From NCBI RefSeq assembly GCF_000337775.1, contig NZ_AOLQ01000056.1, positions 1 through 64,000 on the forward strand: 64,000 bases of DNA, read 5' to 3'. The notes below the pieces were generated by a model. It was not told the DNA's origin and searched no databases. It saw nothing but the letters and a program-made list of their open reading frames with translations. Shown piece after piece: positions 51,872 through 60,726 of this stretch. A program made the translations under genes and the position numbers. The stretch's first letter is position 1, and the number at the start of each line of letters is the position of its first letter. Source of the stretch: Haloarcula vallismortis ATCC 29715 (lineage in GTDB: Archaea; Halobacteriota; Halobacteria; Halobacteriales; Haloarculaceae).

Positions 51872-52690
51872 ATGGACCGCCGTACTGCGAGGCTACTCAA
51901 CGGTTTGCTGGCGCTGTGTTGTCTCACGCTTGTCTTCGCGGCTGTGTCTCCGTTCGCCACTATCGACCCGCACTCGAAGAACCCGGTGGATGAACGGTTC
52001 ACGGTGCCTGAATCCGACGAATACCGGGCAACTGGTGCGGTTGTCGCGGACAGTGAGACAGCACTCGAATTCGAGGGCGCTGTGACCGCTGGCGGCGGGC
52101 GCTACCTGTCTCTTGGCGAAGGAACTGTCCGAACTGAACAGTATCAGGCGTCGCCGGGCGACCCGGTTTACAGGCGTATCATTGTCGAGGATGACAGCCG
52201 CACCGACCGTCGACGAGCGCAGATCCAGAGCGAGCCCGGTTGGGAACTCCTTCGGGAGAACCAGACCGATGGGGCCGCCGAGTTCATCGTCAAGCAGGAT
52301 TCAAATGATCTGGCAGGCGATGTTTCGGGAGCGGCGTCGGTAGTGGTCATGAGCCTGTATCTCGTCGGATACGAACAGGAAGCCGACACGGCTCAGGCAG
52401 CGACGGTCTACAAACCGAAAAACGGCTGGTACGAGGGGCGGAAAGCGTACCACGTCACCGGGACTACAGGGACCGTGCGAACAGTCGGTGACACGACTGC
52501 CGTTCGCTCCGCAAGAGTTACGTTGAATCTGACGAGACCAGCGGGGACGTATGCGGAACTCGCTCTGGTGAGACTGACTGGCGACGCGCCGAAGACGTAC
52601 CACCTCTCCTTCGAGTTCGAGTCGGGCGAGACGACAGTGCGTCGGCCGGCGTGGGTCACCGAGGTCAGAACCGACTCGGACGACAGATAG
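51872..52690 (+). CDS. Membrane-anchored surface protein of unknown function
   Basis: The 272-residue protein has an N-terminal anchor (RLLNGLLALCCLTLVFAAVS), then a surface domain of alternating strands. A second hydrophobic stretch lies at about 146-160 (AASVVVMSLYLVGYE). Nothing identifies a family. It lies 105 bp after the ABC permease on the same strand and could be part of the transporter unit. Confidence 0.7.
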   Translation: MDRRTARLLNGLLALCCLTLVFAAVSPFATIDPHSKNPVDERFTVPESDEYRATGAVVADSETALEFEGAVTAGGGRYLSLGEGTVRTEQYQASPGDPVYRRIIVEDDSRTDRRRAQIQSEPGWELLRENQTDGAAEFIVKQDSNDLAGDVSGAASVVVMSLYLVGYEQEADTAQAATVYKPKNGWYEGRKAYHVTGTTGTVRTVGDTTAVRSARVTLNLTRPAGTYAELALVRLTGDAPKTYHLSFEFESGETTVRRPAWVTEVRTDSDDR

Positions 52691-52906
52691 TCAGCGACGC
52701 ATCGGAACAGATGACGACGTTGTACAGGCTGTGTGAAGCCGCTGTCTCTCGGCGAACCGTATGAAATCGACGCTGAAGCGCTGTGTCCGGAGATACAGGA
52801 ATCAGTATGGAAACCTCCGTTTGGCCTTCCCGCCGCGAAGTGAAACCGCCGTGTCTGGCGAGTGTATGACCGGCTTTATTTCCTTCCCTGTGAACCTTCG
52901 GACAGA

Positions 52907-53458
52907 ATGGCATCCTACGATGCATTTGACCCGGCCGTCGAGATAAACGGGCAAACGGTACGTACGATAGTCCAGGAGGCGATGGGAAAGTTCTCAGAGG
53001 AGTACCGGGAGCGGGCGCTGACGGCACTTGCTGCGGAGGGAATCACCGAGCCAGCGGCTGACGAGTGGTACCCACAACAGGCCTGGCTGAACGCGTTCGA
53101 GACGATTGCCGATGACCTACAACCGCATGTCCTCGACCGACTCGGCGAACAGATTCCCCGCGTCGCGGACTGGCCGAACGATTTCGATACTGTTCCGGAC
53201 GGCCTCAAGTCGATAGATGAGGCCTACCAGCGTAATCACCGTGGCGGGGACATCGGACAGTATCGTTTCAAATCGCTGGGGAATCAGACCGGCGAAGTGA
53301 CGTGTGAGAACCCGTATCCGTGCTTGTTTGATCGTGGTCTCATCCGTGGGGTTGCCCAGCAGTACGCGCCGGTCGACGCGTTCGTGTTCCTCGAAGAAAC
53401 GGGTGAAACGTGTCGTCGGAACGGGGACGATGCGTGTACCTATACGGTCTACTGGTAG
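52907..53458 (+). CDS. Cys-containing sensor-like protein (V4R/DUF2378-like, uncertain)
   Basis: The 183-residue protein starts MASYDAFDPAVEINGQTVRT. Its C-terminal part reads CENPYPCLFDRGLIRGVAQQ and later GETCRRNGDDACTYTVYW. The Asn-Pro-Tyr-Pro-x-x-Phe-Asp segment and the closing Cys-x7-Cys-x-Tyr-x-x-x-Trp resemble small-molecule-binding V4R or DUF2378 domains, which often bind haem, NO or hydrocarbons. I am not sure of the assignment. It is convergent with the GbsR-like gene, 6 bp away. An upstream in-frame start is possible but adds non-conserved residues. Confidence 0.55.
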   Translation: MASYDAFDPAVEINGQTVRTIVQEAMGKFSEEYRERALTALAAEGITEPAADEWYPQQAWLNAFETIADDLQPHVLDRLGEQIPRVADWPNDFDTVPDGLKSIDEAYQRNHRGGDIGQYRFKSLGNQTGEVTCENPYPCLFDRGLIRGVAQQYAPVDAFVFLEETGETCRRNGDDACTYTVYW

Positions 53459-53464
53459 CGGTGA

Positions 53465-53968
53465 CTATCGCTCGTAGGTCTCAAGTGCCTCACGGAGTTC
53501 GGCGGCCGAGTACTCCGACGCGAGCTGTACGATCTCTTCTAGGTCTTCGTACGTCTCTCGGAGCTCTCGAATGCGTTCTTGCTCGCGAGTCTCAGTCGCC
53601 ACCTGTTCTTCGGCCCGGTGGATGGTCCTGAGCGTCGTCTGGACTTCCCGCTGGATGTATTGCTGGAACACGTCCTGCAGAATAAACCAGACTTCACGTT
53701 CAGCCTCGAACCGGACCCGCCTGCCGCCCCCCGTCGACGACTTGCGGTGGATGAGCCCGATACGCGACAGCGTCCGTGTGACGTTACTGACCGTCGATTT
53801 CGCGTAGCCCGTCTCGTCGACGAGTTCTGGAATGGAAAGCGGGTCTGATGCGAAGTACAGCACACCGTATATACGCCCGGAACTTCGGCTGAGACCGTAC
53901 ACCTCGGCCGACTGCTCCATCGATTCGATGACGCGTTCCCGTGCGACCGAACTGTCAGCATCACTCAT
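53465..53968 (-). CDS. GbsR/MarR-like winged-helix regulator
   Basis: The 167-residue protein resembles GbsR: LSRSSGRIYGVLYFASDPLS leads into the helix-turn-helix IPELVDETGYAKSTVSNVTR, followed by a wing and a C-terminal coiled coil (about 100-165). GbsR-type regulators control choline/betaine uptake genes. No osmolyte transport gene is adjacent, so its target is unknown. It faces the Cys-containing sensor-like gene. Confidence 0.85.
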   Translation of the reverse strand: MSDADSSVARERVIESMEQSAEVYGLSRSSGRIYGVLYFASDPLSIPELVDETGYAKSTVSNVTRTLSRIGLIHRKSSTGGGRRVRFEAEREVWFILQDVFQQYIQREVQTTLRTIHRAEEQVATETREQERIRELRETYEDLEEIVQLASEYSAAELREALETYER

Positions 53969-54112
53969 GCATCCGAACCGGCTGCCCTGTTTGCCGCCTG
54001 TCCTGCTGCGTCATACTTCTGGGTATTAATTCCGTAAGTATTAAATTGTTTGATTGGTTTGTTCGGATTGAGCCGAACAAGCAGAAACAGTCGCCAACAC
54101 CCCCAACAATCA

Positions 54113-54466
54113 ATGGCAAGTGTCTTCCCCCACCACCCACCGGTTGACTATGCACCCCGAGAGCAGACGAGCGTCGTAGTCAACGGTACCGAACCGACTG
54201 ACGTTCTGCAGATTCTCTCGTCCGAGGCCGCTCAGGAGGTACTGGGGGCGGTCAGGGATGAACCGAAGACCGCATCGGATATTGCCGACGCAGTCGACCG
54301 CTCGCTCCAGAGCGTCTCCTATCATCTCGACCGCCTCTGTGAAGCTGACCTTATCGAACCTGCCGAAACATGGTACTCTGAGAAAGGGACGGAGATGACG
54401 GTGTACGCCCTCGCCACGGAACGACTTGTCGTGCAACTCGGTGGCAGCGCTGACCGGTCCGTGTAG
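54113..54466 (+). CDS. ArsR-like winged-helix regulator
   Basis: The 117-residue protein has a winged helix at about 33-95: ILSSEAAQEVLGAVRDEPKT, then SDIADAVDRSLQSVSYHLDRL, and a wing. The fold is typical of haloarchaeal ArsR-family regulators without clear metal cysteines. The ATG at 54113 fits the family; earlier in-frame starts add unlikely residues. It is followed by the fructosamine kinase-like gene 119 bp downstream on the same strand. Confidence 0.8.
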   Translation: MASVFPHHPPVDYAPREQTSVVVNGTEPTDVLQILSSEAAQEVLGAVRDEPKTASDIADAVDRSLQSVSYHLDRLCEADLIEPAETWYSEKGTEMTVYALATERLVVQLGGSADRSV

Positions 54467-54585
54467 CGACACTGGCCGTTTCGACGCTGCCTGTAACTGG
54501 GTTCGCAGTTTAGTCCAGACAGCCCCGGTTTCGCTGTCGGGACAGAGACAAACAGACCTATTGGATCGCTTTTCGTACGCCAAAT

Positions 54586-55461
54586 ATGGACGACGGGACG
54601 GGCACGGAACGACCGAAGGCGACAGTACTACAGCGGGTTTCGAGCGTACTAGACGCCGATGCGCACGACGCAACGGAACTCGATGGCGGAGAAGTTGGGT
54701 CGGTCTACCGTGTGTCGTTTTCCGACCGCCCTGACGTAGCGGTGAAGGTCGACGACTCGCCACTCGGAATCGAGGCGGCAATGCTTCAGTACCTCGACCG
54801 TAGCACGCCGCTGCCCGTACCAGCGGTCCTCCACGTCGAACCGGAACTGCTGGTGATGTCGTTCATCGGTGGCGACGACCGGTTCTGCGAGCGGGCTGAA
54901 CGCGACCTCGCGCGCCACATCGCGTCTCTCCACGCTGTCTCGGCTGAGGCCTTTGGCTTTCCGTTCGATACCCTCTCGGGCCCGTTCAGCCAGCCAAACC
55001 CATGGACTGATTCGTGGGTCGACTTCTTCCGCGAGCGACGGCTACTCCCGTTCGCAAGGGCTGCACGGAACGCTGGCGTCCTGCCAGCCACCGAGTTCGA
55101 CCGGGTGCAGCAACTGGCGGACACGCTCGACACCCGACTCGTCGAACCGGCCACGCCGTCGCTGCTGCACGGCGATATCTACCCCGGAAACGTTGTCGTG
55201 GCCGACGGAACCGTTCGCGCCGTCCTCGACCCGGCGATATATTTCGGCCACGCCGAACTGGACTTGGCGTACGTCAGCCGACTGGAGTCAATCGGTGACG
55301 CCTTCTTCGATGAATACTGCCGCCACCGTGACATCTCGGCGGGATACTTCGAGAAACGACGCGACGTATACGTCGCATTCCACGCGCTAGAGAACGTCCG
55401 GTTTTTCGGCGACGACGGACTCCCGAGGCTCGAGAGTGCGTTGGACCGTCTCGGTCTATAA
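54586..55461 (+). CDS. Fructosamine/ketosamine-3-kinase-like protein (APH fold)
   Basis: The 291-residue protein has the APH/fructosamine kinase layout. Visible are a glycine-rich entry DGGEVGSVYRVSFSD, the ATP lysine in VAVKVDDSP, LLHGDIYPGNVVV (catalytic loop), and AVLDPAIYFGHAELDLAY (the Mg-binding DPA-x-Y-x-G-H-x-E-x-D-L-A motif of FN3K). Such enzymes phosphorylate fructosamines to reverse protein glycation. A sugar porter lies convergently downstream, 42 bp away. Confidence 0.85.
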   Translation: MDDGTGTERPKATVLQRVSSVLDADAHDATELDGGEVGSVYRVSFSDRPDVAVKVDDSPLGIEAAMLQYLDRSTPLPVPAVLHVEPELLVMSFIGGDDRFCERAERDLARHIASLHAVSAEAFGFPFDTLSGPFSQPNPWTDSWVDFFRERRLLPFARAARNAGVLPATEFDRVQQLADTLDTRLVEPATPSLLHGDIYPGNVVVADGTVRAVLDPAIYFGHAELDLAYVSRLESIGDAFFDEYCRHRDISAGYFEKRRDVYVAFHALENVRFFGDDGLPRLESALDRLGL

Positions 55462-55503
55462 AAGCCAAAACGGTGGCCTTCGCCTCCCGTTCTGATACCC
55501 GGT

Positions 55504-56883
55504 TCAGTCAGCCAGCGAGATGTTCTGCCGGAGGTCGTCTTCGATTGCCTCCAGCGTCCGGCCCTTCGTTTCGGGGACGTAGCTGTAGACAAACACCAGT
55601 CCCACGAGACTACAGAGGCCAAACAGCCAGAACGTCGCAGCGGTTCCGACGCCGTCTGTCAGAACGGGGAACGTCAGCGATACGAGGAGATTTGCACCCC
55701 AGTTGGCGACGGTGACGACACCCATCGCTGACCCGCGAACGGACAGCGGGTATATTTCTGAGATCAGGAGCCAGAAGACCGGGCCGAGCCCGATGGCGAA
55801 GAAGGACACGAACAGCATCAGACTGATCGTGGCGATGATGCCGAGGCCCCCGCCGAGACCGGGGAGGTAGAACACGGTACCGAGGACGACGAGTGTCGCA
55901 ACCATCCCACCGACACCGACAAGGAGCAGTCGGCGACGACCGACACGGTCGACGAGCAGGATCGCCACGACGGTCATCACCACGTTGATCGTCCCGATTC
56001 CGACTGTCGCAAGGATCGAGGCTACGTTCCCGAGGCCGGTAGACTCGAGAATCGTCGGGGCGTAGTAAATGACCGCGTTGATGCCGGTAATCTGCTGGAA
56101 CACGGCGAGTCCGAGCCCGACCACGAGTGCTGGGCGGAGCCACGGAGCCAGCAGGTCCCGAACGCCGGTTTCGGACTGTGTCTCGACGGTCTCTTCAATC
56201 TCGTCGAGTTCCTGCTCGACGCCACTGGACCGTGTCCGCTCGAGGACCGCTCTGGCCTCGTCTTTCTGCCCATGCTCGAAGAGCCAGCGTGGGCTCTCGG
56301 GCATTTTCAGGATGCCGATGGCGAGCACGACGGCCGGGACCATCCCGGCACCGAGCATCCAGCGCCACGCGCCGGCGTCGGCGAACGCGTAATTGACGAA
56401 ATACGAGAGCAGGATTCCGGTGGTCACCATGAGCTGATTGAGCGAGGTGAGCCCGCCGCGAATGCTGGGCGGCGCGATTTCGGAGATGTACAGCGGCCCA
56501 ACGATTGAGGCGAAGCCGATGGCGACGCCGTCGATAAGCCGACCGGCGACGAGGACGGGGACGTTCGGCGCGACGGCCATCGTGAACGACCCGACGAAGA
56601 ATACGATGGCCGCAATGAGGATGAGGCGGCGGCGACCGAGACGGTCGGCTAACTGGCCACCCACGGCCGCACCGGCCGCGGCCCCGGCCATCGCGCCACT
56701 GACGATGATCCCCTCGACGAGCGGCGACATGACGAACGAGTCCTGAATGAACAGGAACGCGCCCGAGATGATCCCGGTGTCGAACCCGAACAACAGTCCG
56801 TTCAGCGCAGCTAACGCGGAGACGACGTAAATGAACCGGTCGCCGTCACCGCGGAGGACATTACGGATGGTGGCTGTGGACAT
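55504..56883 (-). CDS. MFS sugar porter
   Basis: The 459-residue protein has twelve membrane segments and the sugar porter signatures. DRLGRRRLILI follows TM2, PESPRWLFEHG follows TM6, DRVGRRRLLLVG follows TM8, and PETKGRTLE closes the last helix. It should be a proton-sugar symporter or facilitator. The AT-rich region 56884-56910 before the ATG at 56883 fits a promoter. The fructosamine kinase-like gene opposite may be functionally linked through sugar metabolism. Confidence 0.9.
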   Translation of the reverse strand: MSTATIRNVLRGDGDRFIYVVSALAALNGLLFGFDTGIISGAFLFIQDSFVMSPLVEGIIVSGAMAGAAAGAAVGGQLADRLGRRRLILIAAIVFFVGSFTMAVAPNVPVLVAGRLIDGVAIGFASIVGPLYISEIAPPSIRGGLTSLNQLMVTTGILLSYFVNYAFADAGAWRWMLGAGMVPAVVLAIGILKMPESPRWLFEHGQKDEARAVLERTRSSGVEQELDEIEETVETQSETGVRDLLAPWLRPALVVGLGLAVFQQITGINAVIYYAPTILESTGLGNVASILATVGIGTINVVMTVVAILLVDRVGRRRLLLVGVGGMVATLVVLGTVFYLPGLGGGLGIIATISLMLFVSFFAIGLGPVFWLLISEIYPLSVRGSAMGVVTVANWGANLLVSLTFPVLTDGVGTAATFWLFGLCSLVGLVFVYSYVPETKGRTLEAIEDDLRQNISLAD

Positions 56884-57031
56884 CTATGTAAAATTGAACT
56901 CGAATCTGTGTAAAAGTCTTTCCAAGTCTATTTGCACGACGGCGGAGCCTCGGGGTGACCTGCTTTCGGTGCGGGACTGATATTCAGCTACAGCCGTCAG
57001 CGCACGGGTCCGGGATGAGCGACCATTCCTA

Positions 57032-58237
57032 TCACTCAACTGCACCTTCTGTAATGACTTTCGCGAGGTGCTCCCGGTCGAACAGATGCGTCTCTGTAAA
57101 CTCTTCAGGGAAGTAGCGCTTTGCGTACCGTTCAATCATAAACAGGTTATGCAGCGGGCCGGTGTAGATCGGGCCACCCCGAAACACCCTGTCATTCTGG
57201 ACGGCCCGCAACTGGCTGCCCACTTCGTGGTCTTTCATGTACCCGAGCACTGAGTTCTCGAACTCCTCACGGGTCTTCCCTTCTCGATGATATCGCAGAA
57301 GCAGTGAGTCAGGGTCTATCTCCAGTAACGTCTCGTAATCGAGCGATTCTGAGCCGGAGTACCCCTCGACTCCAGTATCGGCAAAGGCGTCGGAAATTCC
57401 GAGCGTGTGGAAGTGTTCCTTGTTTGCCCCGTTTCCGCTGATCCGATATGGCGTGAAATCCTCCGGTTTCTCGCCGGCGAACACCAGCGCGGCGTTTGGT
57501 CTGTCCGCTGGTGCCGGGAGCCGAGCCTGCACCGTTTCGACCAGTTCGTCATGTACCGAGCGGATCGCCTCGAAGCGCGCCCGTTCCTGAACCATCTCTG
57601 CGACTTTCTCGAACGCCTCGTACAGGCTGTAGTACTGGTAGTCGTGCCAGTCGTCGGTCCGCCGGAAGATGAGATTCCCGAGAAACGGCGCGACGTTCTC
57701 CTGAATCTCTGTGAGGTCAGACTGCTCCCACGCCCCGAGCCAGTCGATGAGTGCGTTGGGATCGATGAGGTGCAGGTCGGCGTCTATCTCGTAGAACAGC
57801 TCCTTCGAGACGCCGTCGTTCCAGAGCTGTGTGAGCCCGTCGAGGTCGATAGACACTCCATCTAGTTCCTCGTAGTGCAGCGTCTTGTACCGCCCACGGT
57901 ACCAGATTGACTGCACTGCGTCGCCGTGGCCGAGTGCGACCAACATATCGATGTAGTCCGCGGTGAACGGGGCGATTGTCTCGGGTACAGAGTCGAACTC
58001 GACGGTACCGACTGGCTCCATCGTCACCGAATACGACCCGTCGGAACCCGCTGATGCGGTCGCAGTAGCGCTTGTTTCGGTATCCGTGGCAGTGTCGCTG
58101 GCCTCCGTCGCTGACGACTCCTGACCGCTGTCGCCCAAGCATCCGGCGACCACTCCGCCACCAACGAGCGCCCCACTACCTTTCACAATGTCTCTCCGTG
58201 TCAGTCGCTCGAACGGTGCGGTATCCGAGTCTGTCAT
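57032..58237 (-). CDS. Iron-type ABC substrate-binding lipoprotein, third of three tandem copies
   Basis: The 401-residue protein has a Tat leader (RRDIVKGSGALVGG) with a lipobox VAGC, then a Ser/Thr/Glu-rich linker and a helical-backbone FhuD/BtuF-like domain. Landmarks are VPETIAPFTADYIDMLVALG, WHDYQYYSLYEAFEKVAEM and a LLEIDPDSLLLR. It starts in an ATGA overlap with the previous copy. The domain should bind a ferric siderophore or similar cargo at the cell surface. No permease or ATPase is in this window. It is the last of the operon. Confidence 0.85.
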   Translation of the reverse strand: MTDSDTAPFERLTRRDIVKGSGALVGGGVVAGCLGDSGQESSATEASDTATDTETSATATASAGSDGSYSVTMEPVGTVEFDSVPETIAPFTADYIDMLVALGHGDAVQSIWYRGRYKTLHYEELDGVSIDLDGLTQLWNDGVSKELFYEIDADLHLIDPNALIDWLGAWEQSDLTEIQENVAPFLGNLIFRRTDDWHDYQYYSLYEAFEKVAEMVQERARFEAIRSVHDELVETVQARLPAPADRPNAALVFAGEKPEDFTPYRISGNGANKEHFHTLGISDAFADTGVEGYSGSESLDYETLLEIDPDSLLLRYHREGKTREEFENSVLGYMKDHEVGSQLRAVQNDRVFRGGPIYTGPLHNLFMIERYAKRYFPEEFTETHLFDREHLAKVITEGAVE

Positions 58238-59424
58238 TCGAACTCACCTGTGACAATATCGGCGAGTTGCTGCCGGTCGAAGAGTTCGGCGTCGGAAGTC
58301 ACGTCGCCGAAAACATCCGGATAGAGCTGTTGGGCCGCCCGTTCGGTCAAGAAGAAATTGTGAATCGGACCCTGGCGGAGGTAGCCGCCGCGATACACGC
58401 GCCCGTTCTGTACCGCAGTCAGTTGACTGCCGACGCTGTGGTCTTGCATGAACTGCAGGACGGTCTCCCGGAACTCGGTCGCTGATTTCCGCTCGTGGCC
58501 GCGGATGAGGATAACGTCTGGATCGACCGACAGAAGCGTTTCGTAGTCGTATTCGCCCCGATTGGTCGTACTGAGGTTGTCGATATCGGTTCCGGCAAGC
58601 GCATCAGTAACGCCGAGGTCACGCCATTGTTTCTTGCTCGTGCCCTTGTCGCTCAGGCGATAGGGGGAGAACGATTCCGGTTCGTCGCTTCCCTCATACG
58701 TAAGAAGGACGTTTGGACGCTCCTCCGCCGGCGGGAGTTGATTCTGCAGGTCTGTGATATAGTCGTCGTGCAGTTGTTTGAACGTCTCGTAGCGCTCCCG
58801 TTCCTGAAAGACCTCCGCGACCGTCTCGAAGGCCTCATAAAGCGTGTAATACCGGTAATCGTGCCACTCATCGGAGCGACGGAATATCATGTTTCCGACG
58901 AACGGAGCGACGTTCTCGGCGATCTCGTCGACGTCTGACTGGGACCAGTCGAACCAGTTGACGAGCATCTGTGGGTCATAGAGGTGCACGTCGCTGTCGA
59001 GTTCGTAGAACTCCTCTTTCGTTCGGACCGCTGGATTCGCGTCGATTGTCCCCTGATCGACGGACACACCGGGGAGCTCATCGTAGACGTACGTGTAGTA
59101 GCGGTCTGCCCCGCCGAGACCTGTGAGGCCATCGGCCTGCCCGAGGGCCACGCCCATATCGGCGTAGGCGCCACCGTAAGGAAGCCATCGCTCGGGCATC
59201 GTCTGGAACGTCACTTCACCGACTGGCTCCATGGAGACGGTATATGCTTCCGTCTCTGTTGCTGTGGCTGTCTCAGCTGTCGCTCCGTTCTCGGTGGCAG
59301 TGGTTTCTGTCGCGGTATCGCCAGCACAGCCGGCGAGCAAACTGCCGCCCGCGATTACCCCGGCCCCCTTGATGTAGTCTCTGCGTGTCGGCCGTTCACG
59401 CGGCGTTTTTTCGCCGTCAGTCAC
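58234..59424 (-). CDS. Iron-type ABC substrate-binding lipoprotein, second of three tandem copies
   Basis: The 396-residue protein starts with GTG overlapping the previous stop (GTGA) and ends in an ATGA overlap. It has a Tat motif RRDYIKGAGVIAGG and lipobox LAGC. The segment WHDYRYYTLYEAFETVAEVF is nearly the same as in the neighbouring copies, as are LLSVDPDVILIRG and the closing region LFDRQQLADIV. The three copies arose by duplication. The differing binding-pocket parts suggest different cargo or different stages. Confidence 0.85.
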   Translation of the reverse strand: MTDGEKTPRERPTRRDYIKGAGVIAGGSLLAGCAGDTATETTATENGATAETATATETEAYTVSMEPVGEVTFQTMPERWLPYGGAYADMGVALGQADGLTGLGGADRYYTYVYDELPGVSVDQGTIDANPAVRTKEEFYELDSDVHLYDPQMLVNWFDWSQSDVDEIAENVAPFVGNMIFRRSDEWHDYRYYTLYEAFETVAEVFQERERYETFKQLHDDYITDLQNQLPPAEERPNVLLTYEGSDEPESFSPYRLSDKGTSKKQWRDLGVTDALAGTDIDNLSTTNRGEYDYETLLSVDPDVILIRGHERKSATEFRETVLQFMQDHSVGSQLTAVQNGRVYRGGYLRQGPIHNFFLTERAAQQLYPDVFGDVTSDAELFDRQQLADIVTGEFE

Positions 59425-60671
59425 TGTTTCTCACCCGTTATTATGTCAGCAACGCGCTGGCGGTCGAACAGCTGTTCCTCGGCGGGAATTTCGGGATAGG
59501 GACCCCCGTCGACGTAGCCCGGCCACTCACCGAACTCGTCGGGATACAGCTGTTTCGCGGTCATCTCCGTCTGGAACAGGTTCAGAATCGGCCCCTGTCG
59601 ACGAGCCCCCTGAGCGAATATTCGCCCTTGCTTGACGGCGGTGAGTTTCCTCGTCACCTCGTCGTTTTCCAATTGTGACCGAATCTCGTCGAGATTGTGG
59701 GACCCTGCCATTGGTCCGAGGACAAGCAGCACGTCCGGATCGGCTTCAAGCAGCAGTTCGGAGTCGAGCGTGATGTTCCGACCGTCATCGCCGTACCCGT
59801 CACCGACGGCATCGGCTAACGCATCGGTCGCACCCAGCGGGCGGGTGTGGGCAGCGTAGTAGCCCGGATGGTTCATCTTATAGCCCCAGACGTCCTCGCC
59901 GGATGTGGAGAACAGGACCAGGGCGGCGCTCGGTCGGTCACCTTCCGGCGGAAGGCCCGCGGCAATGGTCTCCATCATCGAATCGCGGACAGAGCTGAAC
60001 GCCCCGTATCGCTCCCCTTCTCGGAAGACCTCGGCGAGCTTTCCGAAGATCTCCCAGAGCGTGTAGTATTCGTACGTATCCGACCAGCCGGATGGCGGGT
60101 CCTGGTGCGTGCCGCTGAGTGTGTTTCCGAACCACGGGCCAACGTTCGACCCAATTTCCCGGAGGCTGCTGTTGTCCCACCCCTCGGCTGTCGCAACCTT
60201 TGCCGGGTCAGCTATGTGGACATCGCTGTCGAGTTCGTACAGTTCCTCCTTCGATGGTGGCCACGAGGAATACAGGTCCTCCCAGTCGATTGAGACTCCG
60301 TCGAGTCGGTGAAGGAACTTCTGATACAGCGACTGGTGGTACCCGGGCGCGTGCATGGCGTTAATCGCGTCGCCTCGACCGAGTGCGACCAGCATATCTA
60401 CGTGATGGCCCAGTATCGTGAACACGTTCTGGGGAACCGATTCGAACTCGACGGTCCCCGCGGGTGACATTGTAACAGAGTACCCGTCGTCACCCGCTGT
60501 CGGTTCGGCTGTTGCGGACGACTGTCCTCCCGAGTCTGTCCGGGACGGGGCTGACTCTGGGTCGGACTGATTGACACAGCCCGCTAGCAAGCCGCCAGCC
60601 ACCGCTGCGCCGCTATACTTCATGTAGTCACGTCTCGTCGGGGACTTGTGGTCCGGATAGTCTTTCGACAT
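59421..60671 (-). CDS. Iron-type ABC substrate-binding lipoprotein, first of three tandem copies
   Basis: The 416-residue protein is the first cistron behind the promoter. It has RRDYMKYSGAAVAGG and a lipobox LAGC, a Ser/Asp/Thr-rich linker, and the binding domain with VPQNVFTILGHHVDMLVALG, YEYYTLWEIFGKLAEVF and LLEADPDVLLVLGPMAGS. It ends in a GTGA overlap with the next copy. The start at 60671 is 25 bp from a TATA box, so the mRNA is probably leaderless. Two DtxR-like dyads flank that box, indicating iron control. The permease may be elsewhere. Confidence 0.87.
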   Translation of the reverse strand: MSKDYPDHKSPTRRDYMKYSGAAVAGGLLAGCVNQSDPESAPSRTDSGGQSSATAEPTAGDDGYSVTMSPAGTVEFESVPQNVFTILGHHVDMLVALGRGDAINAMHAPGYHQSLYQKFLHRLDGVSIDWEDLYSSWPPSKEELYELDSDVHIADPAKVATAEGWDNSSLREIGSNVGPWFGNTLSGTHQDPPSGWSDTYEYYTLWEIFGKLAEVFREGERYGAFSSVRDSMMETIAAGLPPEGDRPSAALVLFSTSGEDVWGYKMNHPGYYAAHTRPLGATDALADAVGDGYGDDGRNITLDSELLLEADPDVLLVLGPMAGSHNLDEIRSQLENDEVTRKLTAVKQGRIFAQGARRQGPILNLFQTEMTAKQLYPDEFGEWPGYVDGGPYPEIPAEEQLFDRQRVADIITGEKQ

Positions 60672-60676
60672 AAATG

Positions 60677-60690
60677 TTAGGCCAGCCTAA
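60677..60690. promoter_or_regulatory. DtxR/IdeR-like dyad at the transcription start region
   Basis: TTAGGCCAGCCTAA is a near-perfect inverted repeat (TTAGGC / GCCTAA) lying between the TATA box and the start codon of the first binding-protein gene. It matches the general DtxR/IdeR/SirR operator form. A bound iron repressor here would block transcription initiation. Confidence 0.7.
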
Positions 60691-60700
60691 AAATATATAA
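60691..60700 (-). promoter_or_regulatory. TATA box of the iron-binding protein operon
   Basis: On the minus strand this reads TTATATATTT and is centred about 25 bp before the ATG at 60671. It lies directly next to the DtxR-like dyad. Confidence 0.65.
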
Positions 60701-60712
60701 CTGCTTCGGAAT

Positions 60713-60726
60713 TTAGGTGCGCCTGA
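60713..60726. promoter_or_regulatory. Second, weaker DtxR-like dyad
   Basis: TTAGGTGCGCCTGA has the same half sites (TTAGG and CCTgA) around a 4-bp centre. It lies on the far side of the TATA box from the first dyad, 36 bp away centre to centre. Together they could bind two repressor dimers. Confidence 0.5.
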
